Under the pieces are notes generated by a model that saw nothing but the letters and a program-made list of their open reading frames with translations, was not told where the DNA came from and did not search any database. A program made the translations under genes and the position numbers. Source: Anaerolineaceae bacterium (lineage in GTDB: Bacteria; Chloroflexota; Anaerolineae; Aggregatilineales; Phototrophicaceae). Taken from it: a stretch of DNA of 64,000 nucleotides. Below, piece by piece: positions 24,449-33,469 of the stretch (positions within the stretch are counted from its first letter, which is position 1; each line of letters starts with the position of its first letter). Where the stretch lies: contig JACKCG010000005.1 in the NCBI GenBank assembly GCA_020634135.1, forward strand, positions 62,001-126,000, read 5' to 3'.

Positions 24449-25858
24449 TTAGCCTATCGCACCGGAAACCGGCTCATCCGTGCCGCCTACCGTCACCTTT
24501 GGAATACGAATCGTCGGCTGCCCCACGCTCACTTTCGCGCCCTGCGTCTTGCCGCATGTTCCCATGCCAGGGTCCAGCGCCAGGTCGTTGCCCACCATGT
24601 CAATTTCCATCAGAACCTTCGGGCCGTTGCCAAACACCGTCGCGCCGCGCACCGGGTAAGTCAGCTTGCCATTCTCAATCATATAGGCTTCAGTGGCATT
24701 AAACACAAAATCGCCTTTGGAAATATCGGCCTGGCCGCCCGCCATACTCTTGATGTAAACGCCCTTCTTGACCGACTCGATGATCTCCTGTGGGTCTTGT
24801 TCGCCCTGGTCAATATAGGTGTTGGTCATACGCGGTATCGGCATGTGGCGGTAGCTTTCACGCCGCCCGTTACCGGTTGATTCCCGCTTTGCGCGACGGG
24901 CTTCCACCAGATCCCACATATAGTCCTTGAGGACACCCTTCTCGATCAGCACTGTGCGCTGTGCCGGAGTGCCGTCATCATCAAAACGCAGCGATCCACG
25001 TCGCCCAGGAATCGTGCCATCGTCAATCGCGGTGATGATCGGATTCGCCACCTGCTGACCGATTTTGCCGGTGTACGCGGAACTGCCTTTCGTGATGAAA
25101 TCCGCTTCCATCTGGTGGCCGCAGGCTTCATGGAAGAGCACACCGCCCCAGCCATTGCACATCACCACTGTCATCTCACCCGCCGGGCAGGGTTTGGCAT
25201 CCAGCATTTTCGTCGCGGATTCCGCCTGCCTCTGGATATGATCGGTCACGCTGTTTTTATCCAGCAGTTCCAGCCCCATCTGCCCGCCAAAACCGGCATA
25301 AGACCGTTGAATGGTGCCATTCTTTTTAGCGATCACACCGCCGCCCATCTCCACGATATAACGGTCATCCTGTGCCGCCACACCATCAGAGTTATAGATC
25401 CATACCCGGCGGCTGATCTCCTGGTACCAGCCATATACCTGGGCAATCAACGGATTATAAGCGCGCCCGGCTTCGTCCATCTGGCTCAATAAGGCTGCTT
25501 TGTCGCTGATACTCATTGAATCAAACGGCTTGAGTATCGGGTACTCCAGCGAACTCTTGCGGGCGGTGAGGTCAATCACCTGGGATTTAGCACCGCCATT
25601 GCCCGCCGCTGCTGCCGCGCTGGCCGCATCCAGCAGGCTGGTTTCATCCAGGCTATCTGTATAAGCATAGGTTACTAAATTTCCAAAAAACACACGCACA
25701 CCTGCGCCTCGATCCGCACCCCGAACAGCCTGTTCAATTTTGGAGTCTTCAAGCGCCAACCGCAGTGAAGTCACATCTTCAACGTATACTTCGGCCAGGT
25801 CAGCCCCGGTGCGGAGCGCCACACCCAGAACCTTCTGTGCTAAGGCTTTATCAATCAT
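24449..25858 (-). CDS. tldD: TldD-family metalloprotease
   Basis: 469 residues. The zinc motif HEACGH is present in GVLFHEACGHQMEADF, followed by the conserved GRRGSLRFDDDGTPAQRTVLIE and GNGRRESYRHMPIPRMTNTY. TldD with TldE forms a protease that removes leader peptides or unfolded peptides in known cases; no ribosomally made peptide precursor is seen here. AAGGAGG lies 10 bases before the ATG. It is the first gene of the tldD-pmbA pair, with a TATAAT about 75 bases upstream. Confidence 0.93.
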   Translation of the reverse strand: MIDKALAQKVLGVALRTGADLAEVYVEDVTSLRLALEDSKIEQAVRGADRGAGVRVFFGNLVTYAYTDSLDETSLLDAASAAAAAGNGGAKSQVIDLTARKSSLEYPILKPFDSMSISDKAALLSQMDEAGRAYNPLIAQVYGWYQEISRRVWIYNSDGVAAQDDRYIVEMGGGVIAKKNGTIQRSYAGFGGQMGLELLDKNSVTDHIQRQAESATKMLDAKPCPAGEMTVVMCNGWGGVLFHEACGHQMEADFITKGSSAYTGKIGQQVANPIITAIDDGTIPGRRGSLRFDDDGTPAQRTVLIEKGVLKDYMWDLVEARRAKRESTGNGRRESYRHMPIPRMTNTYIDQGEQDPQEIIESVKKGVYIKSMAGGQADISKGDFVFNATEAYMIENGKLTYPVRGATVFGNGPKVLMEIDMVGNDLALDPGMGTCGKTQGAKVSVGQPTIRIPKVTVGGTDEPVSGAIG

Positions 25859-25933
25859 GTACCGGTTTCCTCCTTAAAACGAAATGTTGTCATTTTTGCG
25901 AAAGATCATTGGGCAGATTCCCTATCGTTCCCT

Positions 25934-25939
25934 ATTATA
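25934..25939 (-). promoter_or_regulatory. -10 element of the tldD-pmbA operon
   Basis: TATAAT on the minus strand (GTCTATAATAGGG). The -35 at 17 bases is weak. The remainder of the 25859-26142 gap shows nothing else but the inverted repeat listed below. Confidence 0.4.
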
Positions 25940-26093
25940 GACACTATCGGAAAATACACGGCGATAGCACACCTTAAATACGCACACCTGCCGAAAAAGT
26001 TTCAACATTGGAAATTTGTTTAATGAGGAGGAAATTCAATAAGGTCGGAAATCAAAGGGTTTCCGGGTTCTTTTCGCGGCCTCACGGAGAGGA

Positions 26094-26144
26094 GAGGCAA
26101 CCTGATATGAAACCACAACAGGAACGTATATAGCCGGTTGCCTC
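26094..26144. repeat. Inverted repeat at the 3' end of the dehydrogenase gene
   Basis: GAGGCAACC and GGTTGCCTC, a perfect 9-bp pair separated by 33 bases. The right arm overlaps the stop codon of the 2-hydroxyacid dehydrogenase. No U-run follows. Confidence 0.4.
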
Positions 26145-27165
26145 AATAGCCCCGCGTGCGCTCCAAACGGTTGAGCAAGGGGCGCTTTTCGACATACCGC
26201 TGCAAGTTTTCCGCGAAAAGCGCCGCCGCTTTTTCATGGTAGGCCACGCTGTTGCCGGAAATGTGAGGACTGATAATGACATTATCGAGATTCCAGAGTG
26301 GACTCCCAGGTGGCAGTGGTTCCTCTTCAAACACGTCCAGCGCGGCACCGGCAATCTTTCCGGCAGCCAGGGCTGAGATCAACGCCGCTTCATCCACCAC
26401 CGCGCCCCGCGCCACATTCACCAGGTAGGCCGATTCGCGCATGGCCTCAAACACTTCTTCATTGACACTGTGATGGGTATCCCGCGTCAATGGCACGGTC
26501 AGCACCATAAAATCGCTGACTGCCGCCATTGAAGTCAATGCCTCAGTAGGATACAAGCGGGTCGGTATCGAACCATCCGGGTCGCCAGTGCCGGATTCGG
26601 TATATCCTTCCACATCTGCCGGGTGTTTGACATCACGTTTGGTTGCCAGCACCGTCATACCGAGCGCATCCGCCAGCCGCGCCAGTTCGCGCCCAACACT
26701 GCCATAGCCAACGATCCCCAATGTCAGTCCGCGCAAACCACGTGGCAGAAAAATCTCATGACTGCCCTGAGGCCATTCGGCACGCTTCTGGAATTCCAGC
26801 ATTTGCGGCACCCGATAGGCCAGTGCCAGCATCATTCCCAGGCAGTATTCGGCCATCTGTGTCGCATGAATCCCACTGGCGGATGTAATCTCAATGTCTT
26901 CCGCTTTAGAAATCGGGTTTTGCAGTAAATGGTCTAACCCGGCACTGTGGGCCTGAATCCAACGTAAATGTGGCGCTTTGAGGGGGTCCGGAAAGCGGTT
27001 CAGGCTGTACAGGACTTCAACATTCCCCCACACCGGCTCGGGCACGTTCGGGTAATGGCGCTCAATATGAAGGCGGGGTGAGACTTCCCGCAGTTGTTCC
27101 ATGATTTCATCGGAAAAGGGAACGGTGACAACGACATTGATTGGCAACTCTGTAGCGTGGGTCAT
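26143..27165 (-). CDS. D-isomer-specific 2-hydroxyacid dehydrogenase family protein
   Basis: 340 residues. NAD-binding GIVGYGSVGRELARLADALG, catalytic Arg in NVARGAVVDEAAL, Glu in FEEEPLPPGSPLW and His in ISPHISGNS. This is the D-2-hydroxyacid dehydrogenase fold (glyoxylate/hydroxypyruvate reductase, phosphoglycerate dehydrogenase and relatives). The substrate is unknown; the length and the missing ACT domain argue against SerA. It lies 86 bases downstream of livF on the same strand, with a hairpin between, so it may be co-transcribed with the liv operon. Confidence 0.88.
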   Translation of the reverse strand: MTHATELPINVVVTVPFSDEIMEQLREVSPRLHIERHYPNVPEPVWGNVEVLYSLNRFPDPLKAPHLRWIQAHSAGLDHLLQNPISKAEDIEITSASGIHATQMAEYCLGMMLALAYRVPQMLEFQKRAEWPQGSHEIFLPRGLRGLTLGIVGYGSVGRELARLADALGMTVLATKRDVKHPADVEGYTESGTGDPDGSIPTRLYPTEALTSMAAVSDFMVLTVPLTRDTHHSVNEEVFEAMRESAYLVNVARGAVVDEAALISALAAGKIAGAALDVFEEEPLPPGSPLWNLDNVIISPHISGNSVAYHEKAAALFAENLQRYVEKRPLLNRLERTRGY

Positions 27166-27210
27166 GGCAATGGCTTCTGGATAGTGGGTTTCTGAATCAT
27201 GTACGGTATG

Positions 27211-27236
27211 GAGGGACGCAGAACACCACGCCCCTC
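27211..27236 (-). repeat. Hairpin between livF and the dehydrogenase gene
   Basis: On the minus strand GAGGGGCG and CGTCCCTC pair (one G-U) over a 10-base loop. It shares the GGGGCG core with other intergenic hairpins here and has no U-run. Confidence 0.4.
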
Positions 27237-27251
27237 ACGTTTACCTGCTCA

Positions 27252-27962
27252 TTATATCCCCAGGTAGGCTTCTCGTACATGCTCATCGTCAATCAGATTG
27301 GCACTAAGGCCGTGTAAATCCACCTTGCCATGCGCCAGCACAAAACCATAATCACTCACAGCCAGTGCCATCTGTACGTTCTGTTCCACGAGGAGGATGG
27401 TCAGCCCCTCGTCCTTGAGTTTCCGTAAGTTCTGGAAGAGATCAAGAACGAGTACCGGGGCCAGGCCAAGTGACATTTCATCAATCATAAGAACTACCGG
27501 GTCGGCCATGATGCCCCTGGCAACGGCCAGCATCTGCTGCTCGCCACCGCTTAAGGTTCGGGCTTTTTGTGCCCGCCGCTCTTTCAAGCGGGGAAAGATC
27601 GTGTAGACCCGTTCCAGGTTATAATCCTTGCGGGGTTTCGCCCGCTTGGGCGCTGTCCCCATCTCCAGATTTTCCTCAACACTCATCTGCACAAAAAGCT
27701 GGCGGCCTTCCGGGACGAGAATCAACCCTAACTCCGCTTTGTTGTGGGCCGGCAGGGTACTCACATCCTGTCCATTGAAGATGATGCTGCCACTTTTCGG
27801 TTTAACCAACCCCATAATAGTCCGTAACAGGGTGGTTTTACCCGCGCCATTTGCGCCAACCAGCGATGTAATCATGCCCTGCCCCAGGGATAAAGATGCA
27901 CCCCAGAGAATCTGCACCTCACCGTACCCAGACGCAACGTCTTTGACTTCCAATATAGACAT
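27252..27962 (-). CDS. livF: Branched-chain amino acid-type ABC transporter ATPase LivF
   Basis: 236 residues. Walker A GANGAGKTTLL, signature LSGGEQQML, Walker B VVLMIDEMSLGLAP and switch His in LLVEQNVQMALAVSDYGFVLAHG are all intact. The short form with C-terminal HVREAYLG is typical of LivF. It powers uptake with LivG. GAGAGAG precedes the ATG. Last transporter gene in the order livK-H-M-G-F. Confidence 0.93.
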   Translation of the reverse strand: MSILEVKDVASGYGEVQILWGASLSLGQGMITSLVGANGAGKTTLLRTIMGLVKPKSGSIIFNGQDVSTLPAHNKAELGLILVPEGRQLFVQMSVEENLEMGTAPKRAKPRKDYNLERVYTIFPRLKERRAQKARTLSGGEQQMLAVARGIMADPVVLMIDEMSLGLAPVLVLDLFQNLRKLKDEGLTILLVEQNVQMALAVSDYGFVLAHGKVDLHGLSANLIDDEHVREAYLGI

Positions 27963-28066
27963 GGTTCTCTCTCTTTACTCTGCGTCGGCCTAGAACCCGC
28001 TCGCCAGCAACCGGCAGGGAATGCCCTTGTGCATTGATGAGCGGATACTCCGCACGACAGCCGCCA

Positions 28067-28822
28067 CTAAGCAGAACTCTTCTTCCCGCTTAGTTCGGCT
28101 GCCAGGGTGGGATCACCGAGATAGGCTTCAATTACTTTCGGATCGTTGGCGACTTGTTCCGGCGTGCCAAACGCAATCTGCTTGCCAAAATCCAGCACCA
28201 GAATATCGTCCGACACATTCATCACAGCCTGCATCACGTGTTCAATCATGATAATCGTCGTGCCGCGCTCCCGGATATCGCGGACAATACCGATCATCTG
28301 CGTGATTTCGGACGCATTCAGCCCGGCCAGCACCTCGTCTAACAGCAGCAGATAAGGCCGCGCCGCCAGGGCACGCGCCATTTCGAGGCGCTTCTTTTGC
28401 CCCACGTTAAGGCTCCCGGCCAGTTGGTTGGCGCGTTCATGCAGGCGCACGAATTCCAGGACTTCATCAGCGATTTTTTCGGCGCTGCCCAGTGAGTGAT
28501 TTTCGCGCCCGAAACACGCCCCCACAATGACATTCTCCCGTATCGTCAGGTCATTCAATGGGCGAACAATCTGGTGTGTACGGGATAATCCCATTTTTGC
28601 TACGTGATACGTCTTATTGCCGGTGATGTTCTGCCCTCGAAAGACCACACGGCCTTCCTCCGGTCTGTAAACCCCGTTGATGCAGTTAAACAACGTCGTC
28701 TTACCGGCACCATTCGGGCCGATTAACCCCATGATCCGGCCTTCTTCCAGGTTGAAGGAAACATCGCTCAGGGCCTGCAACCCGCCAAAACGCTTGCTCA
28801 CTCCACTCACTTGCAAGATCAT
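28067..28822 (-). CDS. livG: Branched-chain amino acid-type ABC transporter ATPase LivG
   Basis: 251 residues. Walker A GPNGAGKTTLFN, signature region LNVGQKKRLEMARAL (here NVGQ instead of LSGGQ, as is common in LivG), Walker B LLLLDEVLAGLN, and the LivG-specific IEAYLG near the end. AGGAGG lies ahead of the ATG. Its start overlaps the livM stop by 4 bases (ATGA). Confidence 0.93.
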   Translation of the reverse strand: MILQVSGVSKRFGGLQALSDVSFNLEEGRIMGLIGPNGAGKTTLFNCINGVYRPEEGRVVFRGQNITGNKTYHVAKMGLSRTHQIVRPLNDLTIRENVIVGACFGRENHSLGSAEKIADEVLEFVRLHERANQLAGSLNVGQKKRLEMARALAARPYLLLLDEVLAGLNASEITQMIGIVRDIRERGTTIIMIEHVMQAVMNVSDDILVLDFGKQIAFGTPEQVANDPKVIEAYLGDPTLAAELSGKKSSA

Positions 28823-29793
28823 GGCAGGTACCTCCTCGTTACCGGGAAGCGGTGGCGTATCCAGCCGACAGCCCCCGACGGGATAAACAGGATGATAACC
28901 AGCAGCAGCACCCCTGCCACTGTCAACTGGATGTTCTTGAACAGGTCACTGGTGAGCAAGAGGCCGCGCAGCCGTTGATAGCCGAACGCGCCCAGCACCG
29001 GGCCAGCAATCGTGCCATATCCGCCCAGCATGACCATCACCAGTAGTTCGATGGAGAGATGCAACCGGAAAGCCGGGCCAGGCTCGATGTTCCCATTCTT
29101 GAAGAAGAACAGCACCCCAACCATGCCGGGCAGGACAGCCGAGAGCACATACGCCCAGGTTTTGCTGCTGGGTGTTACGACACCCATAACTTCGGCAGCT
29201 TCCTCGTCTTCGCGGATGGCTTGCAACCCCAACCCGAACTTGCTGGTTTTTACCAGGTAACTGAGCAGAATATTGCCGAGCGCCAGCGCCAGAACGACAT
29301 AGTAGATCGTCCACAAGGCCTGCGCCGCACCACCATACTGGTTATAGACCTGGAAGTTGAGCGAAATACCTGTCGGCCCACCAAACGGCTCAAAGTTGCT
29401 GATGAAAGCCCGCATCGCCTCGTTAATGCCGATTGTCGCCAGTGCGAAGTAGCTCCCCCGCAATCGCAGGATGGCCGAGCCTAACAAGAATGCCAGCAGC
29501 CCGGAAGCCAGACCACCAGCGGCCATTGCTGTCCAGAGTGACCAACCGTAAACGCTGATCAAAAACAGACCAACATACCCGCCCATACCATAGAACACGA
29601 TATGGCCGAAGCTGATATAGCCGGTATAACCGAGCAGAATATTCAGGCTGCTCACCAGGATCACAGAGAGCAGAACCGTGAGCGTTTCTTCACGGGCGGA
29701 TGCCTTGTTATTGATGATCGGTATCACACCCAGAATGAAAACGACCACCAGCGTCAGCCACAACCCAGGGTTTTTGAGGTTTTTCAGACTCAT
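28819..29793 (-). CDS. livM: Branched-chain amino acid-type ABC transporter permease LivM
   Basis: About 324 residues with 8-10 membrane segments and the LivM hallmark LGYTGYISFGHIVFYGMGGYVG; the EAA-like loop is around AIREDEEAAEVMGV. I choose the internal ATG preceded by a run of five G and overlapping the livH stop by 4 bases; a longer frame to 29871 overlaps livH by 82 bases and lacks resemblance. Confidence 0.92.
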   Translation of the reverse strand: MSLKNLKNPGLWLTLVVVFILGVIPIINNKASAREETLTVLLSVILVSSLNILLGYTGYISFGHIVFYGMGGYVGLFLISVYGWSLWTAMAAGGLASGLLAFLLGSAILRLRGSYFALATIGINEAMRAFISNFEPFGGPTGISLNFQVYNQYGGAAQALWTIYYVVLALALGNILLSYLVKTSKFGLGLQAIREDEEAAEVMGVVTPSSKTWAYVLSAVLPGMVGVLFFFKNGNIEPGPAFRLHLSIELLVMVMLGGYGTIAGPVLGAFGYQRLRGLLLTSDLFKNIQLTVAGVLLLVIILFIPSGAVGWIRHRFPVTRRYLP

Positions 29794-30644
29794 TTTTTCG
29801 CCCCCAGCAACCCAGTTGGACGAACGAGCAAGATCACCACAAACAGGATGAACTCCAGCACCGGCACCCATGAGGTGGGCATAAAGGCGGGGATAACTCC
29901 CTCGAATGTGCCAAGAATCAGCCCGCCAATCAACGCGCCCAGGGGATTACCAACCCCGCCCATCACGCCAACGACAAAGCTCTTGAGTTCATAAGCGCCG
30001 CCAGAGAGAATGGTAAACGGGAAGAATGTGGCAATCAGCCCGCCGGCAATCGCGGCCAGCATCGTGCCCAGGCCGAAGCTCAATGCGAGGATACGCGCCG
30101 AAGGAATACCCATCAGTTCAGCCGCTGCCCGGTTGTCAGTCACTGCTCGTACATACTTCCCCAATGTGGTGCGATAGAGGAAGAAGTAGAGAGCGCCAGT
30201 GACCAGTACCGAGGCCAGGGCAGCAATTACCCGTGTGGTAGGCGTATTCACCGGCCCGACTGAAATATTGCCCAACGAAAAATCAACATTATAGGCCGAA
30301 GTCGTAAAAGCCGTTGTCCCCAGCCCGATGATAATCATATTGACCGCGAAGGTCGCCAGAAGTGTCGAAAGATGGGGCGCGTTAATCACACGATGAATCG
30401 CAATTGCGTAGATCAGCATCCCCAGGAGCAGCCCGGCAAAGGAGACCAGAATGACACCCACATACGGATTCACTCCCAGGCTGGTCGCCGCGAAGTAAAT
30501 GCCGAACATGCCGAGCGCGATGATCGGGCCGTGTGATAGGTTGATGACATTCATCACCCCCCAGATCAATGTCAGCCCCATCGCCGCAATACCATAAACA
30601 AAACCAATCAGCAGACCGTCAACAAGAAACGTTAAAATATCCAC
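29790..30644 (-). CDS. livH: Branched-chain amino acid-type ABC transporter permease LivH
   Basis: 284 residues, about 8 membrane segments. GLTLIWGVMNVINLSHGPIIALGMF at the N-terminus and RAVTDNRAAAELMGIP in the coupling loop are LivH signatures. It starts with GTG, preceded by AGGGGGA at 6 bases. The stop overlaps the livM start. Confidence 0.93.
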   Translation of the reverse strand: MDILTFLVDGLLIGFVYGIAAMGLTLIWGVMNVINLSHGPIIALGMFGIYFAATSLGVNPYVGVILVSFAGLLLGMLIYAIAIHRVINAPHLSTLLATFAVNMIIIGLGTTAFTTSAYNVDFSLGNISVGPVNTPTTRVIAALASVLVTGALYFFLYRTTLGKYVRAVTDNRAAAELMGIPSARILALSFGLGTMLAAIAGGLIATFFPFTILSGGAYELKSFVVGVMGGVGNPLGALIGGLILGTFEGVIPAFMPTSWVPVLEFILFVVILLVRPTGLLGAKK

Positions 30645-30715
30645 AGTATCCCCCTATTTCACGATTGAACAGCGGTGCAATACGGGCCATACTCGCCGGA
30701 ATACAGTAGATAGGA

Positions 30716-30744
30716 TTCAGGGGCGTAGTCTTCACGCCCCTGAA
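30716..30744 (-). repeat. Intercistronic hairpin between livK and livH
   Basis: TTCAGGGGCGT and ACGCCCCTGAA, a perfect 11-bp stem with a 7-base loop, without a U-run. Hairpins placed directly after the binding-protein gene commonly protect that message and keep the permease genes at a lower level; this role is inferred here. Confidence 0.65.
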
Positions 30745-30779
30745 CGGGTATTGCCGGTTTGGTATGGCTGGTTGGGATG

Positions 30780-32039
30780 CTATTCTCCGCGAATGGGATA
30801 CAGCGCGTCACCTGTAACGGCTTCTGGCGGCCAGACAATGGCTTTTTCCAGCATGTCGCCTTCACCCTGCCACTGGATATACATCATGGAATGTCCGATT
30901 TGCAGACCGTGCGCTTCGGGCGTCGTATCGAACTGCATGTGGCCGAAGAAGGTCAGGAGATCCATATTATCCAACGCCTCTTTGATGGCCTGGGTATCCA
31001 GCGAGTCGGCGTCAATAATGGCTTTTTGGAGGAGCAGACCGGCGACGTAACCACCAGCCGCATGATAGGAAGGTTCTTCTTCATAGGCCGCCATATAGGC
31101 GTCAATGAATTCCTGACCGGACGGGCCGAAGAACTCCAGGCCAGCCGCCTCTGCTGCCATCGCGTCAATCAGACCCAATGGTTCCCACTGGCTGGGGCCA
31201 ACCACGCCAACTGCCGCGTCGCCTAATTCCGCAAAGCTCGGTTCAGGGGGGGCAACCAGCAGCGCCACGAATTTGAGGTCAATGCCTTTTTCGTAAAGCT
31301 GGCGGGCAAAGGTGCTGCCATCCTGGAAGTGACCGCCGCCCAATACAGCATCCGGGGCAGCGTCCTGAATCTTGTTGATGAACGGCGCGAAATCCGTCGT
31401 GCCAGAGTCATATCCTTCAAACAGGACGACTTCGTAGCCCAGCGCCAGCGCATAATCATTCAAAGCAGTAGATACATCGGTGGAGAATTTGTCATTTTCA
31501 TGGACAATGGCAATCTTGGTTGCCGACTCGTCCAGTGAAGCCAACAAATCCAGTGCGCCGGTCAGGTAACGACTGGCGGGGGTATAGGTCTGGAAAACCA
31601 GGGAATAACCCTTCTGGTAGGTGCTGTCCGATGCCGCGCCGGTGGTAATCATCACCTTGCCGTACTGCTCGGCAATAATCGAGGAAGCATCGGTCAAACC
31701 GCTGGAATACGGGCTAATCAGGAAGTCCGCATTGTCATCGGTTGCCAGGCGGGTATAGAGTTCCTGAACCCGGTCCGTATTCGATTCATCATCATAGAAA
31801 ACCGTTTCAAAAGTCACCACCGTGCCATCGCTCAAAGTGATGCCACCGGCCTCATTCACCTGGTTGAGCCACAGATTAAGTCCATTGATCTGGCGTGTGG
31901 ACTCCACATTGTATTTACCTGTCGTAGAAGCAGTAAACCCGATAACGGCAGTGCGTTCCTGAGCATTGGCAACCAGAGTTACACCTAGCAACACAGTAAC
32001 CAGGAGAACAACAGTTAACAAGTAAAGTGTGCGTTTCAT
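30780..32039 (-). CDS. livK: Branched-chain amino acid-type ABC transporter substrate-binding protein
   Basis: About 419 residues. Signal peptide with basic MKRTLYL, a hydrophobic core and a cleavage site near ANA-QE (residue 24). The mature part is a type I periplasmic-binding fold (ERTAVIGFTASTTGKYNVES, FLISPYSSGLTDASSI). The family binds branched-chain amino acids, but also amides, urea and aromatic acids, so the ligand is open. The ATG is 11 bases after GAGGGG; a GTG 12 bases upstream would sit on top of that site. First gene of the transporter operon. Confidence 0.9.
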   Translation of the reverse strand: MKRTLYLLTVVLLVTVLLGVTLVANAQERTAVIGFTASTTGKYNVESTRQINGLNLWLNQVNEAGGITLSDGTVVTFETVFYDDESNTDRVQELYTRLATDDNADFLISPYSSGLTDASSIIAEQYGKVMITTGAASDSTYQKGYSLVFQTYTPASRYLTGALDLLASLDESATKIAIVHENDKFSTDVSTALNDYALALGYEVVLFEGYDSGTTDFAPFINKIQDAAPDAVLGGGHFQDGSTFARQLYEKGIDLKFVALLVAPPEPSFAELGDAAVGVVGPSQWEPLGLIDAMAAEAAGLEFFGPSGQEFIDAYMAAYEEEPSYHAAGGYVAGLLLQKAIIDADSLDTQAIKEALDNMDLLTFFGHMQFDTTPEAHGLQIGHSMMYIQWQGEGDMLEKAIVWPPEAVTGDALYPIRGE

Positions 32040-32103
32040 ACGTTTAATCACCCCTCTATTAATAACAAAGGCTTCATGGATGGTGTACTGCTTCCAAACC
32101 TCT

Positions 32104-32176
32104 AGCCTAATAATTTGTGATGATGGTGAACTTGCTTCACTCCTTTCGCCTAACTCAAATGAACGGGGATTAGGCT
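32104..32176 (-). promoter_or_regulatory. Structured leader candidate upstream of livK
   Basis: AGCCTAAT (32104-32111) and ATTAGGCT (32169-32176) form a perfect 8-bp closing stem. Inside it GTGAA and TTCAC (32126-32140) make a 5-bp hairpin with a 5-base loop. The livK start is 65 bases further down. It does not match a riboswitch class that I know. The rest of the 32040-32403 gap holds only the promoter of the TIR gene. Confidence 0.4.
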
Positions 32177-32359
32177 ATATTTGGGAACAGTATCCAACGG
32201 CAGATGCTTGAGGTGGTTAGGGATAAATCAGGTATTATTTCAGGTTAGGGCGCAAGCTCCAGCCGAGTGGCGGGAATATAACACGGTTTTTACGCTGAGT
32301 CAAAATTTAGATAATCCTAATTTGTAAGGGAAGTTGGGAAGAGTTCAAAGTCCAAAAAA

Positions 32360-32368
32360 TGCTAGAAT
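32360..32368 (+). promoter_or_regulatory. Extended -10 promoter of the TIR-SH3b gene
   Basis: TGCTAGAAT, 36 bases before the ATG, without a good -35. Confidence 0.35.
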
Positions 32369-32403
32369 TATTGTAAACAGAACTGGGTAGGAAGCGCAAA
32401 ACC

Positions 32404-33357
32404 ATGTCACAGATTTTCATCAGCTACAGTCGGAATGATGCAGTCTTTGCGACTCGTCTATCCAATTCTCTAATTCAGTCGGGAATAGATGTCTGGATCG
32501 ATCTACAGGATATTCATGCCGGCTCTAAATGGAGCAATTCGATCCAGCAGGGTTTAGATCAAAGCCAAGCGATGATTCTGATTGTTTCCCCAGATTCAAT
32601 GGCCTCTGAGAATGTCAGCGACGAGTGGCAGTATTTTCTGGATCATAAAAAGCCAGTCGTACCCGTTATGCTCAAACCAACAAAGATCCACTTCCAGCTA
32701 AACCGGATTCAATATATTGACTTCAATAAACTGCGATTCGAGGCTGCTTTTGAAAAACTCGAGTTAGAACTTGTACGCCAGGGTATAATAGTCAACCTGA
32801 ACTCAATGGGATTGTCCCCCGATTTACCCATATCGAATCCGCCTTCCGCACACATTCGATCCACCCTTTACTCCCGCAATGGTCAGTTGGCAATCGCATT
32901 CATCATTCTGGCTGTCGTTACAATTGTGGTTTTGGTGTCGCTGAACATCCCTAATACACCCACTACATCTCAATCCACATTCATCGCCTCAGCTGTCACC
33001 TTTTCTGAGCCAGGGGGTGGCGCAGCCTCATCGCTAGCAGCAATCTATACCGAGCCCTTTCAGCCGGAAAATACCTTTTTGATTCGCGTCACATCCTATG
33101 ATTTTGTCAATCTTCGCAGTGGCCCGGGAATTGAGTTTGAAGTAATTGCAACGGGCGCAGAGGGCCAGATATATGAAGCGCTCGCCCAAGCACGTGGTTT
33201 TGACGTTGAGGGCGAGAGTATAGTCTGGTACCAAATTGTCCATGCTGCCAGTGGTCGGAAACTGTGGATCTCTTCTTCAGTTGTGGAAGTCGAAAACACA
33301 ACGACTGCGACCTTGCCTCCACCGCCAACGTTACCTGGCGGCGGTGGGGTTGACTGA
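32404..33357 (+). CDS. Membrane TIR-domain protein with extracytoplasmic SH3b domain
   Basis: 317 residues. TIR domain 1-125: begins QIFISYSRNDAVFA, has WIDLQDIHAG (BB-loop region) and Glu74 in VSDEW at the position of the NADase catalytic Glu. One membrane helix at about 161-180, then a Ser/Thr-rich linker and a bacterial SH3-like domain at 226-296 (VNLRSGPGIEFEVI ... WYQIVHA). The C-terminus is Pro/Gly-rich. The topology implies an inside TIR and an outside SH3b, i.e. a possible envelope sensor with an NAD-cleaving or scaffold output (inference). AGGA precedes the ATG. It is not obviously in an operon; grpE follows 112 bases later. Confidence 0.82.
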   Translation: MSQIFISYSRNDAVFATRLSNSLIQSGIDVWIDLQDIHAGSKWSNSIQQGLDQSQAMILIVSPDSMASENVSDEWQYFLDHKKPVVPVMLKPTKIHFQLNRIQYIDFNKLRFEAAFEKLELELVRQGIIVNLNSMGLSPDLPISNPPSAHIRSTLYSRNGQLAIAFIILAVVTIVVLVSLNIPNTPTTSQSTFIASAVTFSEPGGGAASSLAAIYTEPFQPENTFLIRVTSYDFVNLRSGPGIEFEVIATGAEGQIYEALAQARGFDVEGESIVWYQIVHAASGRKLWISSSVVEVENTTTATLPPPPTLPGGGGVD

Positions 33358-33469
33358 TAATCCCTTTCTTGTGCTTTGCTAACGCGATTCATATACGGTA
33401 TCGCTACACTGTTCACAGTGTATCAGGGAAACCCGGTATGCTTCACATCGCATTGAGGAGGAAGAACCT

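Noticed and set aside
33358..33469. Search for a CIRCE operator before grpE
   Set aside because: No TTAGCACTC-N9-GAGTGCTAA or near match was seen.
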